Below are positions 43,028-52,429 of a stretch of DNA of 64,000 bases, piece after piece (the stretch's first letter is position 1; every line of letters begins with the position of its first letter). Source of the DNA: CAZAPG01 sp964486935 (lineage in GTDB: Bacteria > Chloroflexota > Anaerolineae > 4572-78 > J111). The notes beneath the pieces were generated by a model. It was not told the origin of the DNA. It did not search any database and was given only the letters and a program-made list of their open reading frames with translations. The DNA lies in the NCBI GenBank assembly GCA_964486935.1, contig CAZAPG010000001.1:248001-312000 (forward strand). The letters are read 5' to 3'. The position numbers were made by a program, and so were the translations under genes.

Positions 43028-45148
43028 ATGCTAAAAAAGATTGCTTTACTTACAGCGGCCCTGGTGTTTGTTGCTTACCAGAGCTGGCCGCTGTTGACCG
43101 AAACGCCAACCTATAACGATGACCAGAACAACATCTATTTGCTGGCGACCCGCCGGGGCGACCCTGCGTTTCTGGCCAACGATTACGCCTACGGCAACCC
43201 CGATTTTTTGAAGTTTTACACGCCGTTGTACCTGGATACAATTCGATATCTGAGCGCCGGGTTGGGTAGCTACGATGCGGCGATGATTACCCTGCACACG
43301 GTTATGCTGACGCTTTACCTGGCAAGTATGTTTATTTTGCTGCGTTACGTCAGCGGAAGCAGTTGGCTTGCGCTGGGGGTGACGCTCTTTTCGGCGCTGG
43401 CCCGCCCGGCCATTGCCTCGGAAGTGTGGGGCGCGGCGGGGATGGGTCTGGTTTATCCTCGCACGGCTTTTTTGGCGGTAGCGCCGTTGTTGTTCTGGCT
43501 CACCTTTCGCTGGCTGCCCAAACCTGAATGGTGGCGGCTGGCCGTATTGGGGTTGTTGGGCGGGCTGTCGGCTAATTTGCACCCCCCTTCGGGGCTTTTT
43601 TTTGCGCAGATTTTAATTACGCTGGTAGCGGCCTTTGCCTGCGCCTCGCTGGTGGAGCTGGTTTGGAAAAGCGCGCTGGTGGGGGTTGCCTCGCTGCTGG
43701 GCGCGCTGCCGACATTTATGCCGTTGCTGCAAAATATGGGTCGGGCTGTTGCCGGACAGCAAACGCCCCGGTTTGAAGAGTTTGCGGCCATTGTTCACGA
43801 GCGATTGCTCTCCGTTTTTCCCCTGCCCGCCGACCAGGTGATGTTGCCCGGCGGCCCACTCAATCAAAACTGGCAGGTCGGCCTGGCCATTGGCGGGCTG
43901 GTAATGGGCATTGTTTGGGTGGGGGCTGCGCTGTGGCTAAAATGGAAGCAGGTTTCGGCCCGGCGCTTGTTGATAGGCAGCTTGTTATTTGTAACTTTAC
44001 CACTGGCCTATCTGGTCGGCATTTTTGCCGCGCTCGACCTGGTTTTGGTTACGCTGGCCTATTGGGTTACGCGGCTGGTTCGGCAAGATGAAGAGCGGCT
44101 GGATTTATATGCGCTGGGCGTGCTGGCCTGTGCGGCTATTTACTCATATGTGGGCAGCGTGGCGATGGGTTGGGTTTGGGAAACCTTTCAGGTCTGGTCG
44201 TTGACTTCTTTTTACGGCGAGCAGCCCCGGATGAGTCGCCTGGTTTATTTACCCCTTTTTATTTTTTTGACGCGCTGGCTGGCGTTGTTGCTACGCCAGA
44301 GTCGGCATGAAGTTTTGGGGGTGGTTATCTCGGCCGGGCTGGTGGCCGGGTTGGTGGTGCGACACTGGCATTTTAGAGACCCCTGGGGCGCGGCTGAATG
44401 GGGTATGGGGGTCAGCCTGCTGGTGCTGGCGCTGGCGGGTGTGTGGGCCTGTTTAAAAACCGACCCGTCTGCCGGTTTTGGGGGGGTAATGTTGACCATA
44501 ACCGCAACAGCTACCCTGTATTTATGGTTTTACATTTTAGGAGTGTCATACTTTGCTGTAGTGGCCCTGGTTTTTGGCTTGATTGGGGGTCTGTTGTATT
44601 ATTTGCAGTTGTTATCGCTACGGCAGTGGCGCTGGGCTGTGGGTTTGCTGGTTGCTGTTTTATTTGGATGGCTTTTTGCCGGAGGCGAAGTTGCCATAGC
44701 CAACCAAACGCCGCTTCGCGTACAGGCCTATAAGGCGCTGGGATTGTACCAATATCCAGAAGCCGGCCAACAGGATTTGGACCGGCTCCAAATGTATGCC
44801 TGGATACGTCAAAATACCCTGCCGGAGTCGGTTTTTTATTTTAACGACCGCCAATTAGAATTTAGGGCCACTACCCATCGAGCCGTAACCCACTCCTGGA
44901 AAGATTTGGGGGGTGGTTATTATGCGCCGCCCTTGCTGCTTGAATATTATCACCGGTTTAAGGGTTTAGAAGCCGCCTACCAACACCCAGATGATTTATT
45001 GGCCTGCGCCACAGCCTACCACGCCGATTATATAATTACCAAACCCGACCAGCCGGAACTGCCGCTGCCGGTAGTTTACGCCAACAACAGTTATCGTATT
45101 TACTTTTATGAACAAACAACAAATGCAGAACGCCAGAATTGTCCATAA
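43028..45148 (+). CDS. Large membrane protein, GT-C-like, unassigned
   Basis: 706 residues with about 13-15 hydrophobic segments and a C-terminal soluble tail of about 130 residues. The first outer loop (ETPTYNDDQNNIYLLATRRG, then FYTPLYLDTIRYLSAGLG) has an acidic DD pair where GT-C enzymes carry DE or DD, so a glycosyltransferase role is possible. I do not recognise a specific family. The tail (WIRQNTLPESVFYFNDRQLE, then EAAYQHPDDLLACATAYHAD) resembles the tails of uncharacterised PMT-like proteins. The gene overlaps the GT2 gene downstream by 41 bases if that gene starts at its first ATG. Confidence 0.6.
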   Translation: MLKKIALLTAALVFVAYQSWPLLTETPTYNDDQNNIYLLATRRGDPAFLANDYAYGNPDFLKFYTPLYLDTIRYLSAGLGSYDAAMITLHTVMLTLYLASMFILLRYVSGSSWLALGVTLFSALARPAIASEVWGAAGMGLVYPRTAFLAVAPLLFWLTFRWLPKPEWWRLAVLGLLGGLSANLHPPSGLFFAQILITLVAAFACASLVELVWKSALVGVASLLGALPTFMPLLQNMGRAVAGQQTPRFEEFAAIVHERLLSVFPLPADQVMLPGGPLNQNWQVGLAIGGLVMGIVWVGAALWLKWKQVSARRLLIGSLLFVTLPLAYLVGIFAALDLVLVTLAYWVTRLVRQDEERLDLYALGVLACAAIYSYVGSVAMGWVWETFQVWSLTSFYGEQPRMSRLVYLPLFIFLTRWLALLLRQSRHEVLGVVISAGLVAGLVVRHWHFRDPWGAAEWGMGVSLLVLALAGVWACLKTDPSAGFGGVMLTITATATLYLWFYILGVSYFAVVALVFGLIGGLLYYLQLLSLRQWRWAVGLLVAVLFGWLFAGGEVAIANQTPLRVQAYKALGLYQYPEAGQQDLDRLQMYAWIRQNTLPESVFYFNDRQLEFRATTHRAVTHSWKDLGGGYYAPPLLLEYYHRFKGLEAAYQHPDDLLACATAYHADYIITKPDQPELPLPVVYANNSYRIYFYEQTTNAERQNCP

Positions 45149-46055
45149 GCCAATGACATCGGTTGAAGATGATGCGGGCGACTTGTTGCCCCCCGCCCTA
45201 TCAATTGTGATTCCGGCCTACAACGAGGGCCAAAATATAGGGCTAACTTTAGAAAAGCTGGCCTCTCTGTGCCAGAGCCATCACTGGGAAGTGATTATTG
45301 TGGATGACGGCTCTTCTGACGATACGGTTGAGCAAATTGTAAAACATACCGATGGAGGCTGCGTGCGTTTGGTGCGGCATCATTACAACCTGGGTTACGG
45401 CGCGGCCCTAAAAACGGGCATTCGCCAGGCGCAAGCGCCCTATGTGGCTACCATGGACTCTGACGGCCAGCACGACCCGCGTGAACTGCTAAAATTATTG
45501 CCATCCTTGCCAGAATATGATCTGGTGGTTGGGCAAAGAACTCAACTAATTCACAGCAATCTGTGGCGTATGCCGGGCAAATGGTTTTTGGGGTGGCTGG
45601 CCAATTACCTTACCCGCCAAACCATCCCCGACCTGAATTCCGGGATGCGCATTTTCCGGCGCGAAACCATCTTAAAGTATCTGCATCTCTGCTCAGATGG
45701 CTTTTCATTTTCTACTACCAGCACGCTGATTTTTTTTAACCGGGGCTACCAGGTCACTTACATTCCCATTCAAGTACACCCCAGAAACGGCAAAAGCACC
45801 GTCAGCCTGTCTACCGGCTTTGAAACGATTATCCTGATTCTGCGGATTATGACATTATTTGACCCTCTCAGAATTTTTGTGCCCCTTAGCCTGCTCTTGA
45901 TGGTTGCCGGAATTTTGTGGGCTATTCCTTATGCGCTTCAGCTAAAAGGTATAAGCGTTGGGGCGGTTTTGTTGATGCTGGCCGGGCTGTTGAACTTTAT
46001 GTTGGGGCTTCTATCCGACCAGATTGCGGCCCTGCGCAAAGAACGTTTTGAATGA
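45108..46055 (+). CDS. GT2 polyprenyl-phosphate sugar synthase, membrane anchored
   Basis: 315 residues from the first ATG; an ATG at 45153, after the previous stop, is an alternative and no ribosome site decides. The GT2 domain has LSIVIPAYNEGQNIGLTL, VIIVDDGSSDDT and MDSDGQHDP (the DxD metal site). The DPM1/ArnC-like C-terminus has two membrane segments (about 250-300). It probably moves a sugar from a nucleotide donor to polyprenyl phosphate at the inner face of the membrane, feeding the GT-C enzymes. The sugar is unknown. Confidence 0.88.
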   Translation: MNKQQMQNARIVHKPMTSVEDDAGDLLPPALSIVIPAYNEGQNIGLTLEKLASLCQSHHWEVIIVDDGSSDDTVEQIVKHTDGGCVRLVRHHYNLGYGAALKTGIRQAQAPYVATMDSDGQHDPRELLKLLPSLPEYDLVVGQRTQLIHSNLWRMPGKWFLGWLANYLTRQTIPDLNSGMRIFRRETILKYLHLCSDGFSFSTTSTLIFFNRGYQVTYIPIQVHPRNGKSTVSLSTGFETIILILRIMTLFDPLRIFVPLSLLLMVAGILWAIPYALQLKGISVGAVLLMLAGLLNFMLGLLSDQIAALRKERFE

Positions 46056-46091
46056 GTCGCTTAAACCATTTACCAGTGGAATAATTTGAGA

Positions 46092-46775
46092 ATGAATGAC
46101 CAGCAGCAAGTAATATACTGGGACAAAGACGACAAAAAATACCGGGATTATGACCACCCGGTTGTGCGTTTTTTTGCCCTGCAAAGAATACAATACATCC
46201 ACCAGTGGCTGGAACTGAGAAAGATAAAAAACGCGCTCGATGTGGGTTGCGGTAATGGTTTTTCTACCCATTACCTTAGCCGCTATATCCCCGAAATTTG
46301 CGCCATTGACCGGTCTCAAAAAATGTTGCGGCAACACCCCATGAAAACCAGCGGCAAAATAGGCATAGCCGACGCCTTCAAGCTGCCTTTTGCCGATAAC
46401 AGCTTTGATTTGGTTTACGGTTGGGAAGTGCTGCATCATATGTCCGACCCATCATTGGCGGTGGCCGAGATGGCTCGCGTCAGCCGTAAATATGTGCTCA
46501 CCGCCGAACCCAATCGTTATAATCCGGCGCAATTTGCTTTTGCCCTGATTCATCGAGAACATCAATGGGTATTGCGCTATACGCTTTCTTACATGCGTTG
46601 CTTATTTGAGTCGGCCAATCTGAAAATAGAACACGCCGGTTCCGGTGGCTGGCTCTTTCCCAATATTACGCCGGTGTGGTTGCTGTCGTTGTTAAAAAAT
46701 GTACCCTACCAGATTCCGGTGATTGGTATTTCAAACTGGGTGCTGGGGCGCAAACCGATGAGCCTGGAGCGGTAA
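46092..46775 (+). CDS. Class I SAM-dependent methyltransferase
   Basis: 227 residues from the ATG at 46092. Motif I is ALDVGCGNGFSTHYL, followed by CAIDRSQKML and the late motif FDLVYGWEVLHHM; this is the Methyltransf_11 pattern. The C-terminal part (about 150-225) is partly hydrophobic and could associate with the membrane. It may methylate a lipid-linked sugar or lipid within this locus. The stop is directly followed by the ATG of a second methyltransferase gene. Confidence 0.85.
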   Translation: MNDQQQVIYWDKDDKKYRDYDHPVVRFFALQRIQYIHQWLELRKIKNALDVGCGNGFSTHYLSRYIPEICAIDRSQKMLRQHPMKTSGKIGIADAFKLPFADNSFDLVYGWEVLHHMSDPSLAVAEMARVSRKYVLTAEPNRYNPAQFAFALIHREHQWVLRYTLSYMRCLFESANLKIEHAGSGGWLFPNITPVWLLSLLKNVPYQIPVIGISNWVLGRKPMSLER

Positions 46776-47378
46776 ATGAAGGCAAAATCATTGAGCCAAT
46801 CCCTCTGGGATTTCATCGGTATCCCTTTTCGGCTGGTGTTGTTTGACCAGGCCTGGCTGCCCAAATTTGGCTGGACTACATTAGAAGATGAGCGCCTTGC
46901 GGCTGTTTACCCCCATATTCGGGGGCGGCTGCTGGATATCGGCTCCGGCCCTAACACGCTGGTTAACCGCTACGGCCAGGGCGTGGGCGTAGATGTGTTT
47001 GATTGGGGCGGCGGCACGCTAGTGGTCGAAAATACCGCCTGTCTCCCCTTTGATGACGCCTCGTTTGAGACCATCACCTTTGTGGCCTGTCTCAACCACA
47101 TTCCCAACCGGCAAGAGGTACTGCGCGAAGCCCGCCGCCTGATAAAACCCGGTGGCCGCCTGATTATCACCATGATTAACCCCCTCTTGGGCGATTTTGG
47201 ACACGCCATCTGGTGGTACAGCGAAGATAAACATCGCGGTGGCATGAAAGAGGGCGAGGTTGGCGGGCTGTGGACCAGCGATATTGTGCAGTTGTGCCAG
47301 GCCGCCGGCTTTGAACTGCAACAACACCGGCGTTTTGTCTATTGGATGAATAACCTTTATATATTTACCGTGGCCTGA
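46776..47378 (+). CDS. Class I SAM-dependent methyltransferase
   Basis: 200 residues; the ATG touches the stop of the preceding methyltransferase gene. Motif I is LLDIGSGPNTLVNRYG, motif II GVGVDVFDWGG, and the post-motif CLPFDDASFETITFVACLNH ends in the NHI segment typical of Methyltransf_11. The tail WWYSEDKHRGGMKEGEVGGL is unusual and may form the substrate site. The substrate is unknown; the position suggests glycan or carrier-lipid methylation. Confidence 0.85.
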   Translation: MKAKSLSQSLWDFIGIPFRLVLFDQAWLPKFGWTTLEDERLAAVYPHIRGRLLDIGSGPNTLVNRYGQGVGVDVFDWGGGTLVVENTACLPFDDASFETITFVACLNHIPNRQEVLREARRLIKPGGRLIITMINPLLGDFGHAIWWYSEDKHRGGMKEGEVGGLWTSDIVQLCQAAGFELQQHRRFVYWMNNLYIFTVA

Positions 47379-47381
47379 TTT

Positions 47382-49301
47382 ATGTGCGGCATTACCGGAT
47401 TGTTACACTTTAATAACCAGCCCGCCTCGGCCGGGACCGTTCGCCGGATGGCCGAGATAATCAAACATCGCGGCCCCGACGGCGCGGGAGTGCATACCCA
47501 GGGGCCGGTGGGGTTGGGTCATCGCCGGCTGGCCATCATTGATTTAACCGGCGCCGGCGCGCAGCCCATGACCAACGAGGATGGCTCCATCTGGCTGACT
47601 TACAACGGCGAAATTTACAACTTTCATGAGATTCGCCGCGATTTAATCAGCCGGGGTCATCGCTTTCAATCCAGCACCGATTCCGAAGTTATCATCCACG
47701 CCTACGAGGAGTGGGGCGTTGAGTGTCTGCATAAATTTAACGGCATGTTTGCCTTTGGCCTGTGGGACGCCCCCCGGCAGCGGCTGTGGCTGGTGCGAGA
47801 CCGGCTGGGCATCAAACCCCTCTTTTACGCCTTTGGCCGGCAATGCCTCTTGTTCGGCTCGGAGATAAAGGCCATTCTGGCCGGCGGCCTGCTTGAGCCT
47901 GAAATCAACCTGGCAGGGTTGCACCACTTTCTGTCGCTCAACTACACGCCGGCCCCCTTTACCCTGTTTGCCGGCGTTCAGCAACTTTTGCCCGGCCATT
48001 ATCTGCTGTGCGACGCGCAGGGCAACGCCCAAACGGTTGAATATTGGGACGTGTCGTACCGGGAAGACCCCTACCGCGCCGACCAATATTACCTGGATGC
48101 CTTTGAGCAACTTGCCGCCGATGCCGTCCGCGCCCGGCTGGTTAGCGACGTGCCCTTTGGCGCGTTTTTGAGCGGCGGGGTTGATTCCAGCGCCATCGTT
48201 TACTGGATGTCGCAGGCAATGACGCAGCCGGTTAAAACCTTCTCCATTGGCTTCGAGCACGAATCGTACAATGAGTTGGGGTACGCCCGGCAAGTCGCCC
48301 AACGCTGCCGCACCGACCACCACGAAAGAATTGTCACCGCCGATGCCGCCTCGGTGCTGCCCAAAATTGTGTGGCACGCCGAAGAACCCACCGCCGACTC
48401 CTCGATGATTCCCATGTACTACCTGGCCCAAATGACCCGCCGGCATGTCACAATGGCCCTTTCCGGCGATGGGGCGGATGAGATTCTGGCCGGTTACGAA
48501 ACCTACCAGGCTTATTATCTGAGCCGGCTGTACCGCCTGCTGCCCGGCTTTGTGCGCCGGGGAGTCATCTCGCCTTTGGTCTGCCGCCTGCCCGTGTCTG
48601 AGGCTAAAGTGAGCCTGGATTTTAAGCTGAAACGGTTTGTAACCGGCGCTGAACTGGACCCCGACGCCGCCCACGCCTACTGGCGCACCATTTTTGACGA
48701 GCCGGCCAAACAGTCGCTCTACACTGCCGATGTGCGGGCTGCCCTCAACGGGGCCAAAACAATCGACCTGTACCGGGCCGCCTTTGCCAAAACCAACGCC
48801 CGCCACCCGCTCAACCGCATGCTGTATGTCGATACCCGCTTTTACCTGCCCAACGATATGCTGGTTAAGGTTGACCGGATGACAATGGCCCACTCGCTGG
48901 AAGCCCGCGTGCCTTTTTTAGATTACCGGCTGGTAGAGCTGGCGGCTTCGATACCGCCCCGCCTAAAATTACGGCAATATCGCCATAAAAAACATCTGCT
49001 CAAGGCCGCGCTTCACAACCATCTGCCGGCCAGCGTGCTATACCGTAAAAAAGCAGGCTTTAACGTGCCCAAAGGCATCTGGCTTAAAAACGAACTCAAG
49101 GAATTTTCCTTCGACCACCTGGCGCCGGCCTCCATCAAAGCAATGGGCCTGTTTGACCCGCAGGCAGTGCAGCACATTTTGCAGACGCATCTGGCCGGGC
49201 AACAGGATTACAGCCACCAGATTTGGGGGTTGCTGTGCCTCTCGCTGTGGTGGCAACAATATATCAAGCAGCCTGTATTCTGTAAAGAGACGCAACCATG
49301 A
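47382..49301 (+). CDS. AsnB-type glutamine-dependent amidotransferase
   Basis: 639 residues. The N-terminal glutaminase has Cys2 (MCGITGLLHF) and the RGPDG loop; the synthetase domain has the PP-loop FLSGGVDSSAIVYW and SGDGADEILAGYETY. Length and domain order match asparagine synthase B. In cell-surface glycan loci, AsnB homologues often amidate uronic acid residues instead of making asparagine; that role is likely here by context but not proven. It starts four bases after a methyltransferase gene and overlaps the following GT2 gene by four bases (ATGA). Confidence 0.9.
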   Translation: MCGITGLLHFNNQPASAGTVRRMAEIIKHRGPDGAGVHTQGPVGLGHRRLAIIDLTGAGAQPMTNEDGSIWLTYNGEIYNFHEIRRDLISRGHRFQSSTDSEVIIHAYEEWGVECLHKFNGMFAFGLWDAPRQRLWLVRDRLGIKPLFYAFGRQCLLFGSEIKAILAGGLLEPEINLAGLHHFLSLNYTPAPFTLFAGVQQLLPGHYLLCDAQGNAQTVEYWDVSYREDPYRADQYYLDAFEQLAADAVRARLVSDVPFGAFLSGGVDSSAIVYWMSQAMTQPVKTFSIGFEHESYNELGYARQVAQRCRTDHHERIVTADAASVLPKIVWHAEEPTADSSMIPMYYLAQMTRRHVTMALSGDGADEILAGYETYQAYYLSRLYRLLPGFVRRGVISPLVCRLPVSEAKVSLDFKLKRFVTGAELDPDAAHAYWRTIFDEPAKQSLYTADVRAALNGAKTIDLYRAAFAKTNARHPLNRMLYVDTRFYLPNDMLVKVDRMTMAHSLEARVPFLDYRLVELAASIPPRLKLRQYRHKKHLLKAALHNHLPASVLYRKKAGFNVPKGIWLKNELKEFSFDHLAPASIKAMGLFDPQAVQHILQTHLAGQQDYSHQIWGLLCLSLWWQQYIKQPVFCKETQP

Positions 49302-50050
49302 AACTTTCCGTAATTATTCCGGTTTATAATGAAGAAGCCACCATTGACGAAGTCATCGACAAGGTGCGCCAGGTTGACCTGCCCACCGAAAAAGAGATTA
49401 TTGTGGTGGATGACGGCTCTACCGATAGCACCGCCCAAATTCTGGCGCGCCGCCAGAATGATGTCACCTTTATCCATTTTTCTCGCGTCAATTTTGGCAA
49501 GGGCGCGGCAATTCGGGTGGGCCTTACCTACGTTACCGGCGACGTGGTCATTATTCAGGATGGCGATTTGGAACTTGACCCCGAAGAGTACCGGCTGCTG
49601 CTTCAACCCATCATCCAGGGCGAGGCCAATGTGGTTTATGGTTCCCGCTTTTTGAAGCACAATCCCAATATTCCGCGCCGCACGGTCTGGGCCAACAAAT
49701 TTTTAACCCGGTTTACCAACCTGCTCTACCGGGCCAATCTAACCGATATGGAAACCGCCTACAAAGCCTTTCGGTCAGAAATTATTAAAAGCCTCAAACT
49801 CAAGTGTCACCGCTTTGAGTTTGAACCGGAAGTGACCGCCAAGCTGCTGTTGAACGGCCACCGGATTAAAGAAGTGCCCATCTCTTATAACCCGCGCACA
49901 GCCGAAGAAGGCAAAAAAATCAACTGGCGCGATGGCGTAACGGCCATCAAAACGCTGCTCAAATACCGGCTGGCAGGTCGGCGCAGCCAGCTGGTGCCCA
50001 CGGTAAAAACCCCGGCCCATAACGTGTCTGTTAGCAATGACAGGCATTAA
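49298..50050 (+). CDS. GT2 dolichyl-phosphate-sugar synthase-like, soluble
   Basis: 250 residues without membrane segments. The GT2 motifs are MKLSVIIPVYNEEATIDEVI, IIVVDDGSTDST, IIQDGDLELDPEEY (DxD site) and YGSRFLKHN. The C-terminal block VPISYNPRTAEEGKKINWRD is typical of DPG/DPM synthases, which load glucose or mannose onto dolichyl or undecaprenyl phosphate. It is coupled to the AsnB gene by a four-base overlap and probably supplies a second lipid-linked sugar for the GT-C enzymes. Confidence 0.9.
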   Translation: MKLSVIIPVYNEEATIDEVIDKVRQVDLPTEKEIIVVDDGSTDSTAQILARRQNDVTFIHFSRVNFGKGAAIRVGLTYVTGDVVIIQDGDLELDPEEYRLLLQPIIQGEANVVYGSRFLKHNPNIPRRTVWANKFLTRFTNLLYRANLTDMETAYKAFRSEIIKSLKLKCHRFEFEPEVTAKLLLNGHRIKEVPISYNPRTAEEGKKINWRDGVTAIKTLLKYRLAGRRSQLVPTVKTPAHNVSVSNDRH

Positions 50051-50086
50051 AATTACCAGGCTTACTTTCTTGCAGAGGGATTGACC

Positions 50087-52429
50087 ATGCCCGGCGTAAT
50101 TGGGGGATTGTCTCTGGCGGCAGGCATCCTGCTGGTGGCTATCTCCTCGGCAGGCGTGGCCGCCCGGTTGCGGTTTCAAAACAACGTGGCCGCAATATTG
50201 GCGGTTAGCGTAATCGCTTACGCGCAAATTGTGCTGCTCGCCCAAATTTTGTCAGAACTGGGGCAGATACATCGCGCCGGCTTTTTAGTTGGACACGCGC
50301 TGGCGGCGCTGATTTTGCTCCGGTGGATATGGCCGGCCCGCCGCTTGTTGAAACCCGTTTCCAAATTGTCCAAGACCCAAATCTGGCGCCGGGCCGCGGC
50401 CCACCCCGGTCTGGCCCTGCTTGGCTCTGCCGTATTGGCAACGCTTTTACTAGGCGCATATTTGAACCTGGCCGTCCCCCCCAACACCTATGATAGCCTG
50501 TCATCCAGCCTGCCGCGTGTGGCCCGCTGGCTGGAGCAGGAAACCCTGCGCCATTTTTTGGCCTATAACCTCAAGCAGGTCACGTTTCCCATCAACGCCG
50601 AAGTGGGGTTGCTGTGGCTAACCGCTTTGTGGGGCAACGACCGGCTGGGCGCTTTTGTTCAGTGGGGCGCTACCCTGTTGACGATGGTCGCCATTTACGG
50701 CCTGGCCCGGCTGCTGCAATTCTCGCGTCCGGCCAGCCTGTTTGCCGCTATCATCTGGAGTACCCTCACCGTGGTGGTGGTTCAGGCCACCTCTACCAAA
50801 AACGATACCCTGGTAGCCTGCTTCTGCGTCGCCGCCATCTATTTTTTGCTGGCTGGGTTGCGCCGCGCCCATCCAAACGAGAACGCCAGTTTTATGCTAT
50901 TCGGTTTATCCTTTGGGCTGGCGTTGGGGGTTAAACCGCTGGCTGCAATGCTGGCCCCAGGGCTGGTGATTTTTGGAGTTGTGTTGCTGCTTCATTGTCC
51001 CCGCCGCTATCTGCGCGGGTTGCTGGTGGCCGCCTTGTGGAGCATCATCGGGTTTGCGCTGCTGGGGTCTTACAACTACCTGTTGAACTGGATAAATTAC
51101 GGGTCGGTCAACGGCCCGCCCCAACTATCCAACGAGCATCTGACCCAAAGCCCCACCCTGCTCTCTTTTGTAACCGGCTCCGGCCAGATTATCTACCACT
51201 TTTTTGATTTGGGCGGATTGCCGCAGCCGCTTGTAGATTTTTTGCAGCCCTGGCGAGCGCGGGCCGGGCAAACCATCTTTGCCGCCGCCGGCCTTGTCCC
51301 CACCGAGGCGCGATTCGATTTTGCCGACCCGCGCCACGTGACTCCCCGCGAGGATGCGGCCTGGTACGGCCCGCTGGGTTTTTTGCTTGTTTGGCCCACC
51401 CTCCTTTATTATCTGGTAATTATGCCCTTTGCCGGCGCAGGCCGGTTGAATTTTTTTCAAAGGGACATGTGGAAATGGGCCATTGCCTTGATTTCAGTCT
51501 CTTATGTCATTACCTTCGCCCTCTTTTTTCGCTGGAACCCCTGGATTGGGCGGATGTTTATGGTGGCCGTGGCCCTGGGGTCGCCGCTGCTGGCCGGCTT
51601 TTATACCTGGAGTGAAAATTACAAACCGCTGCGCGGCGCAGTCTATGCCCTGGCCGGCGTGGTTTTAATTTGGAGCGCCACCCACAATCTGCACAAGCCC
51701 GTTTTTGGTCCGGCTTCAATCTGGAATCTGGATTATTACGACCTGCGGGCCATTCAGGAACCTGAAATGGCCAACATCTACCGGCAGGTTGACGCCCAGA
51801 CGCCGCCCGATGCCGCCCTGGGCCTGGCCGGCGAGTGGCCGGCGATGCGCTGGGAGTATCTGTTTTTAGGCCCCAACCTCAGCCGCAATTACGCCTATCT
51901 GGGCGGCGTTCCCCGGCGAGTCACCCCCAACGCGCTCACCGACCATCAGTTGGATTATTTGGTTCTGGCTTCGGACAGGCCGGAAGCCGTTGATTCTGAA
52001 TTGCCGCTGCATCCTTTGGGCCGGGCCTGGGGGTTACACTGGTATTTAACCATCCGCGGCGAGGCCGATTGGCTGGCCGCCCAACGCTGCCCGCCCAACC
52101 TGTCGCCCCAGGCTTTTGGGGCCGGTTATCAGGCATATCAGGCTATCCGGCAAACGCTGAAACAGCAAGGGACTCCCTTTCGGGTTCTGACCACCGATTT
52201 TAGAATGTTTTGCTACGACCACGACCAGCGCTTTGTTTTTGATACTCCCACCGGCCCGGCCGATTTACAACAATTTACCCATCTGATTCTGCCCCGCTGG
52301 TGGTCGCCGGCGGATTTTGAGCGATTTGGACTTTCGCTCGACTCGCTGCAAACTGTCCTGTTGCAAGAAAACCTGGTTCAAGAAGTGCTAACCGTCAATG
52401 GCTATGTCCTCTACAAAATACAATCCTGA
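50087..52429 (+). CDS. GT-C-like multi-pass membrane protein
   Basis: 780 residues from the ATG at 50087, with GAGGGA about seven bases upstream; a TTG six bases earlier is less likely. About 12-13 membrane segments. The first large outer loop (NLAVPPNTYDSLSSSLPRVA, then LAYNLKQVTFPINAEVGLLW) fits PMT-2/ArnT-like enzymes although the acidic pair is reduced to a single Asp. A soluble tail from about 555 (RAIQEPEMANIYRQVDAQTP) is mixed alpha/beta and lacks the beta repeats of the other family. The start of the next gene overlaps by 32 bases. Confidence 0.7.
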   Translation: MPGVIGGLSLAAGILLVAISSAGVAARLRFQNNVAAILAVSVIAYAQIVLLAQILSELGQIHRAGFLVGHALAALILLRWIWPARRLLKPVSKLSKTQIWRRAAAHPGLALLGSAVLATLLLGAYLNLAVPPNTYDSLSSSLPRVARWLEQETLRHFLAYNLKQVTFPINAEVGLLWLTALWGNDRLGAFVQWGATLLTMVAIYGLARLLQFSRPASLFAAIIWSTLTVVVVQATSTKNDTLVACFCVAAIYFLLAGLRRAHPNENASFMLFGLSFGLALGVKPLAAMLAPGLVIFGVVLLLHCPRRYLRGLLVAALWSIIGFALLGSYNYLLNWINYGSVNGPPQLSNEHLTQSPTLLSFVTGSGQIIYHFFDLGGLPQPLVDFLQPWRARAGQTIFAAAGLVPTEARFDFADPRHVTPREDAAWYGPLGFLLVWPTLLYYLVIMPFAGAGRLNFFQRDMWKWAIALISVSYVITFALFFRWNPWIGRMFMVAVALGSPLLAGFYTWSENYKPLRGAVYALAGVVLIWSATHNLHKPVFGPASIWNLDYYDLRAIQEPEMANIYRQVDAQTPPDAALGLAGEWPAMRWEYLFLGPNLSRNYAYLGGVPRRVTPNALTDHQLDYLVLASDRPEAVDSELPLHPLGRAWGLHWYLTIRGEADWLAAQRCPPNLSPQAFGAGYQAYQAIRQTLKQQGTPFRVLTTDFRMFCYDHDQRFVFDTPTGPADLQQFTHLILPRWWSPADFERFGLSLDSLQTVLLQENLVQEVLTVNGYVLYKIQS

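Noticed and set aside
47643..48893. 416-codon open frame on the minus strand
   Set aside because: Antisense to the well-conserved AsnB gene, with no recognisable motif and no ribosome site.
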